Assembly (NCBI GenBank): GCA_946186175.1
Contig: CAMHMG010000143.1
Location: 1-7,692, forward strand
DNA length: 7,692 nucleotides
Direction: 5' to 3'
From: an uncultured Clostridia bacterium
Lineage (GTDB): Bacteria > Bacillota > Clostridia > Lachnospirales > Lachnospiraceae
Under the pieces are notes generated by a model. The model saw only the letters and a program-made list of their open reading frames with translations, was not told where the DNA came from and did no database searches. A program made the position numbers and the translations under genes. Positions 6,188-7,692 of this stretch are shown one piece after another (positions within the stretch are counted from its first letter, which is position 1; every line of letters starts with the position of its first letter).

Positions 6188-6278
6188 AGTAATTGCGAAA
6201 CTCAATGGAAAGCGTGTCTGTAATGGAGCTATATATATGCACAACTCTAAAATGAGAATATAGAGTTTCGCAATTGCT
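6188..6278 (+). repeat. 16-bp inverted repeat with an alternative inner hairpin between kinase and regulator
   Basis: AGTAATTGCGAAACTC (6188-6203) can pair with GAGTTTCGCAATTGCT (6263-6278): 15 Watson-Crick pairs and one G-U, around a 59-nt loop. Inside the loop AACTCTA (6243-6249) is the exact reverse complement of TAGAGTT (6261-6267). The two helices share 6263-6267 and exclude each other. The element ends 19 nt before the regulator's ribosome binding site. It may be an mRNA switch, a processing or stability element setting kinase/regulator ratio, or a small mobile element with 16-bp ends. Confidence 0.65.
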
Positions 6279-6297
6279 TAAAAATGTTTTAAAGAAT

Positions 6298-6303
6298 GGA
6301 GAG
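6298..6303 (+). promoter_or_regulatory. Ribosome binding site that sets the response regulator start
   Basis: GGAGAG lies 4 nt before ATG 6308. The in-frame ATG at 6296 overlaps this site and has only AAAGA upstream; 6308 also gives the customary regulator start MDKIKVLIADD. Confidence 0.65.
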
Positions 6304-6307
6304 TCTT

Positions 6308-6982
6308 ATGGATAAGATCAAGGTACTGATAGCAGACGATATAATGATATTAAGGCAGGGACTTAAGGCCGTCTTGTCCCAGAATGATGGTATAGAGGTT
6401 GTTGCACTTGCCGAGAACGGAAAAGAGGCATTTGAAAAATCAAGAGTATATGCTCCGGATGTTGTACTCATGGATATGAGAATGCCGGAATATGACGGAG
6501 CATACGGAATAGAGGCGATCAAGAAAGAACTCCCTAATGTCAAGGTGCTTGTGCTAACAACTTTTGATGATGATGAGACAGTGGATAAAGCACTGATGAG
6601 CGGAGCTGACGGTTATCTTCTTAAAGAGATGGAGGATGAGAAGGTGATCTCAGCCGTGAAGAGCGCATATGGTGGAATCAGTGTGTTTGGTGACGGTGTA
6701 TATCGCTCGATGATGAACAGAATGGCAAAAGGTAATAAAGAGATTAATGCTTCTTCAAAAGGAAGCGTAAATATGGCTGGTGAAGAGATATCATTTTCTG
6801 ACAGGGAAAGAGAAGTATTAAAGCTTGTTGCCGAAGGGTATGACAACAAAGAAATTGCCGGTGAATTATGTCTTGCAGAGGGAACTGTGAGAAATCAGAT
6901 ATCAAAGCTTCTTGATAAAATACAATTAAAAGACCGCACACAGCTTGCGGTGTATGCGGTCAAACATGGACTTGATGAATAA
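6308..6982 (+). CDS. NarL/FixJ-family response regulator (LiaR/DesR-like layout)
   Basis: A 224-residue cytoplasmic transcription factor. The receiver domain (~2-120) has the acidic pair D10/D11, phosphoacceptor D56 (VVLMDMRMP), the conserved Thr in VLTTFDDD (T84) and K106 in GYLLKEM, so all phosphorylation residues are intact. A Ser/Asn/Gly-rich linker (~140-158) leads to a LuxR-type HTH (~163-220): SDREREVLKLVAEGYDNKEIA, then EGTVRNQISKLLDKI as recognition region. The TTFDDDE stretch is typical of Firmicutes LiaR/DesR-type regulators. It is the evident partner of the upstream HisKA_3 kinase and probably activates target promoters as a phosphorylated dimer. The paired GTGACA dyads before the operon are candidate sites, implying positive autoregulation (inference). 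Its stop lies 12 bp from that of the convergent C39-like gene, and no terminator fits between them. Confidence 0.92.
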   Translation: MDKIKVLIADDIMILRQGLKAVLSQNDGIEVVALAENGKEAFEKSRVYAPDVVLMDMRMPEYDGAYGIEAIKKELPNVKVLVLTTFDDDETVDKALMSGADGYLLKEMEDEKVISAVKSAYGGISVFGDGVYRSMMNRMAKGNKEINASSKGSVNMAGEEISFSDREREVLKLVAEGYDNKEIAGELCLAEGTVRNQISKLLDKIQLKDRTQLAVYAVKHGLDE

Positions 6983-6994
6983 ATATTATAAAGA

Positions 6995-7692
6995 TTAATC
7001 AGTGCCCTCTGGTGATACACCATCAGTACCCTCTGGTGATACACCATCAGTACCCTCTGGTGATACGCCATCAGTTCCATCGGTATTTTCGGCGTCGGTG
7101 TTATTCGAATCTGTATTTGCATCATCAGTATTAAGAGCTGCACTTCCACGTTTCAAAGACCACATGGTTGAAATCTGAGAGCTTAATCTCTTGTAATCCC
7201 AGCCTACTTCACTTCTGGCTTTGCTTGAAGGATCGTTGACATAGAACAGACCGTTCTTGAATTCTTTGATCACTATGAAACTCTTTTCTCTTGTGAAATC
7301 GCCCGGCTGCATCTCACATATTATCGCATTACCTTCGCTGAGTGCAGAGATAATATTATCCTTGTTAATATCAAGTTCGGCAGCTTCAAGACCTAATTCT
7401 TTGGCACCTTCGGTCATAAGCTTTGAATCTGTTACATCGTTATTCAGGTATCCTTTCTCCATGCTGAAATCACCTACTATTATAGGGTTCTTGCTTCCGT
7501 CGCCGGTAAGGTATAAATATGCCATTGAAAGAGCGGTCGGTGCATCTCCGTTTAATCCAAGAACTGTGCTGCCATAATCGGCGTAACCCCACTGTGAATC
7601 ATATTCTAATAAGAGAGGTACTCCGCTTTCTTCGTTTTCAATCGTGAAATCTCCATCAAAAGGTATATTGATCTGAGCAGGATAAAACAGTG
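6995..7692 (-). CDS. C39-like peptidase-fold protein lacking the catalytic Cys and His (5' end outside window)
   Basis: The frame enters from the right edge and gives 231 residues to TAA at 6997-6995. It reads as a Peptidase_C39_2 domain: VPLLLEYDSQWGYADYGST, then NGDAPTALSMAYLYLTGDGS, SKLMTEGAKELGLEAAEL, a CEMQPGDFT segment, FIVIKEFKNGLFYVNDPSSKARS, and a final Trp-containing strand. Active relatives have GCGPT at the nucleophile and GHF at the histidine. Here these are GDAPT (Asp, codon 7546-7544) and KSF (Ser, codon 7282-7280), while the NDP aspartate remains. The protein should therefore be proteolytically dead and may bind peptide or wall components. The C-terminal ~45 residues are Asn/Thr/Asp-rich and end in three exact GTDGVSPE repeats. 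Such proteins are usually exported, but the N-terminus is not visible. Not a bacteriocin-processing ABC transporter domain as far as seen. Confidence 0.75.
   Translation of the reverse strand, partial: LFYPAQINIPFDGDFTIENEESGVPLLLEYDSQWGYADYGSTVLGLNGDAPTALSMAYLYLTGDGSKNPIIVGDFSMEKGYLNNDVTDSKLMTEGAKELGLEAAELDINKDNIISALSEGNAIICEMQPGDFTREKSFIVIKEFKNGLFYVNDPSSKARSEVGWDYKRLSSQISTMWSLKRGSAALNTDDANTDSNNTDAENTDGTDGVSPEGTDGVSPEGTDGVSPEGTD
7000..7071 (-). repeat. Three 24-bp tandem repeats encoding GTDGVSPE
   Basis: Units 7000-7023, 7024-7047 and 7048-7071 differ at only one or two bases each and keep frame, adding three octapeptides at the C-terminus of the C39-like protein. A decayed partial unit begins at 7072. 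Near identity points to recent slippage or expansion, so copy number probably varies between strains. Confidence 0.85.

Noticed and set aside
5900..6242. Overlapping reverse ORFs of 81-105 codons across the kinase C-terminus
   Set aside because: Antisense to the intact HATPase_c domain, no ribosome binding sites or domain features.
6296..6307. Upstream start MESL for the response regulator
   Set aside because: This ATG overlaps the GGAGAG ribosome binding site of the 6308 start, which also gives the family's normal N-terminus.
7257..7577. 106-codon forward ORF
   Set aside because: Antisense to the C39-like domain, whose frame stays open to the window edge and matches a known fold.
6995..7692. 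Bacteriocin-processing peptidase reading of the C39-like gene
   Set aside because: No ABC transporter segment follows the domain, the catalytic Cys and His are replaced, and the C-terminus is an acidic repeat tail.

Overview
The window looks like a low-GC Gram-positive (Firmicutes) chromosome, most probably a Lachnospiraceae gut or rumen bacterium. The grounds are AT-rich intergenic DNA, strong AAGGAGG-type ribosome binding sites, and protein families typical of that group: an NPF-x3-FG ATPase, an XRE regulator with a membrane tail, an SCO7613/DUF2157-like membrane protein and a C39-like protein. The taxonomic call is an inference from style, not from a marker gene.

Layout. Positions 1-194 are the C-terminal end of a cupin protein, followed by a UlaG-like metallo-beta-lactamase-fold hydrolase (333-971, +). 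A convergent gene (1026-2069, -) encodes an Orc/Cdc6-like or STAND-like P-loop ATPase. Just upstream of its start lies a striking AT-rich array: three 30-bp tandem repeats carrying six copies of TTATAAAA. The following non-coding stretch holds a degenerate membrane-protein-like ORF remnant and the promoter of an XRE-family regulator with two membrane segments (2537-3046, +). A 301-bp gap then contains an inverted repeat, a textbook intrinsic terminator and an apparently activator-dependent promoter.

That promoter leads into a three-gene signalling operon: a large polytopic membrane protein (3348-4883), a 7TM sensor histidine kinase (4884-6182) and a NarL/LiaR-type response regulator (6308-6982). 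The terminator dyad and a degenerate copy of it lie 31 bp apart upstream of a -10 element that has no recognisable -35. This suggests that the operon is switched on by a dimeric activator, plausibly its own response regulator. Between kinase and regulator is a 16-bp inverted repeat whose right arm can also pair with an alternative inner arm, so it has the form of an RNA switch, processing site or mini-element.

The last gene (6995 to beyond the right edge, -) is a C39-like peptidase-fold protein in which the expected catalytic Cys and His are replaced by Asp and Ser. It ends in an acidic tail with three exact GTDGVSPE repeats, and is best read as a secreted or surface pseudo-peptidase. Its stop codon is only 12 bp from that of the response regulator.

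The most unusual items are the iteron-like array in front of the ATPase, the catalytically dead C39 protein, the kinase/regulator intergenic fold-back, and the putative paired operator whose upstream copy is also a terminator.
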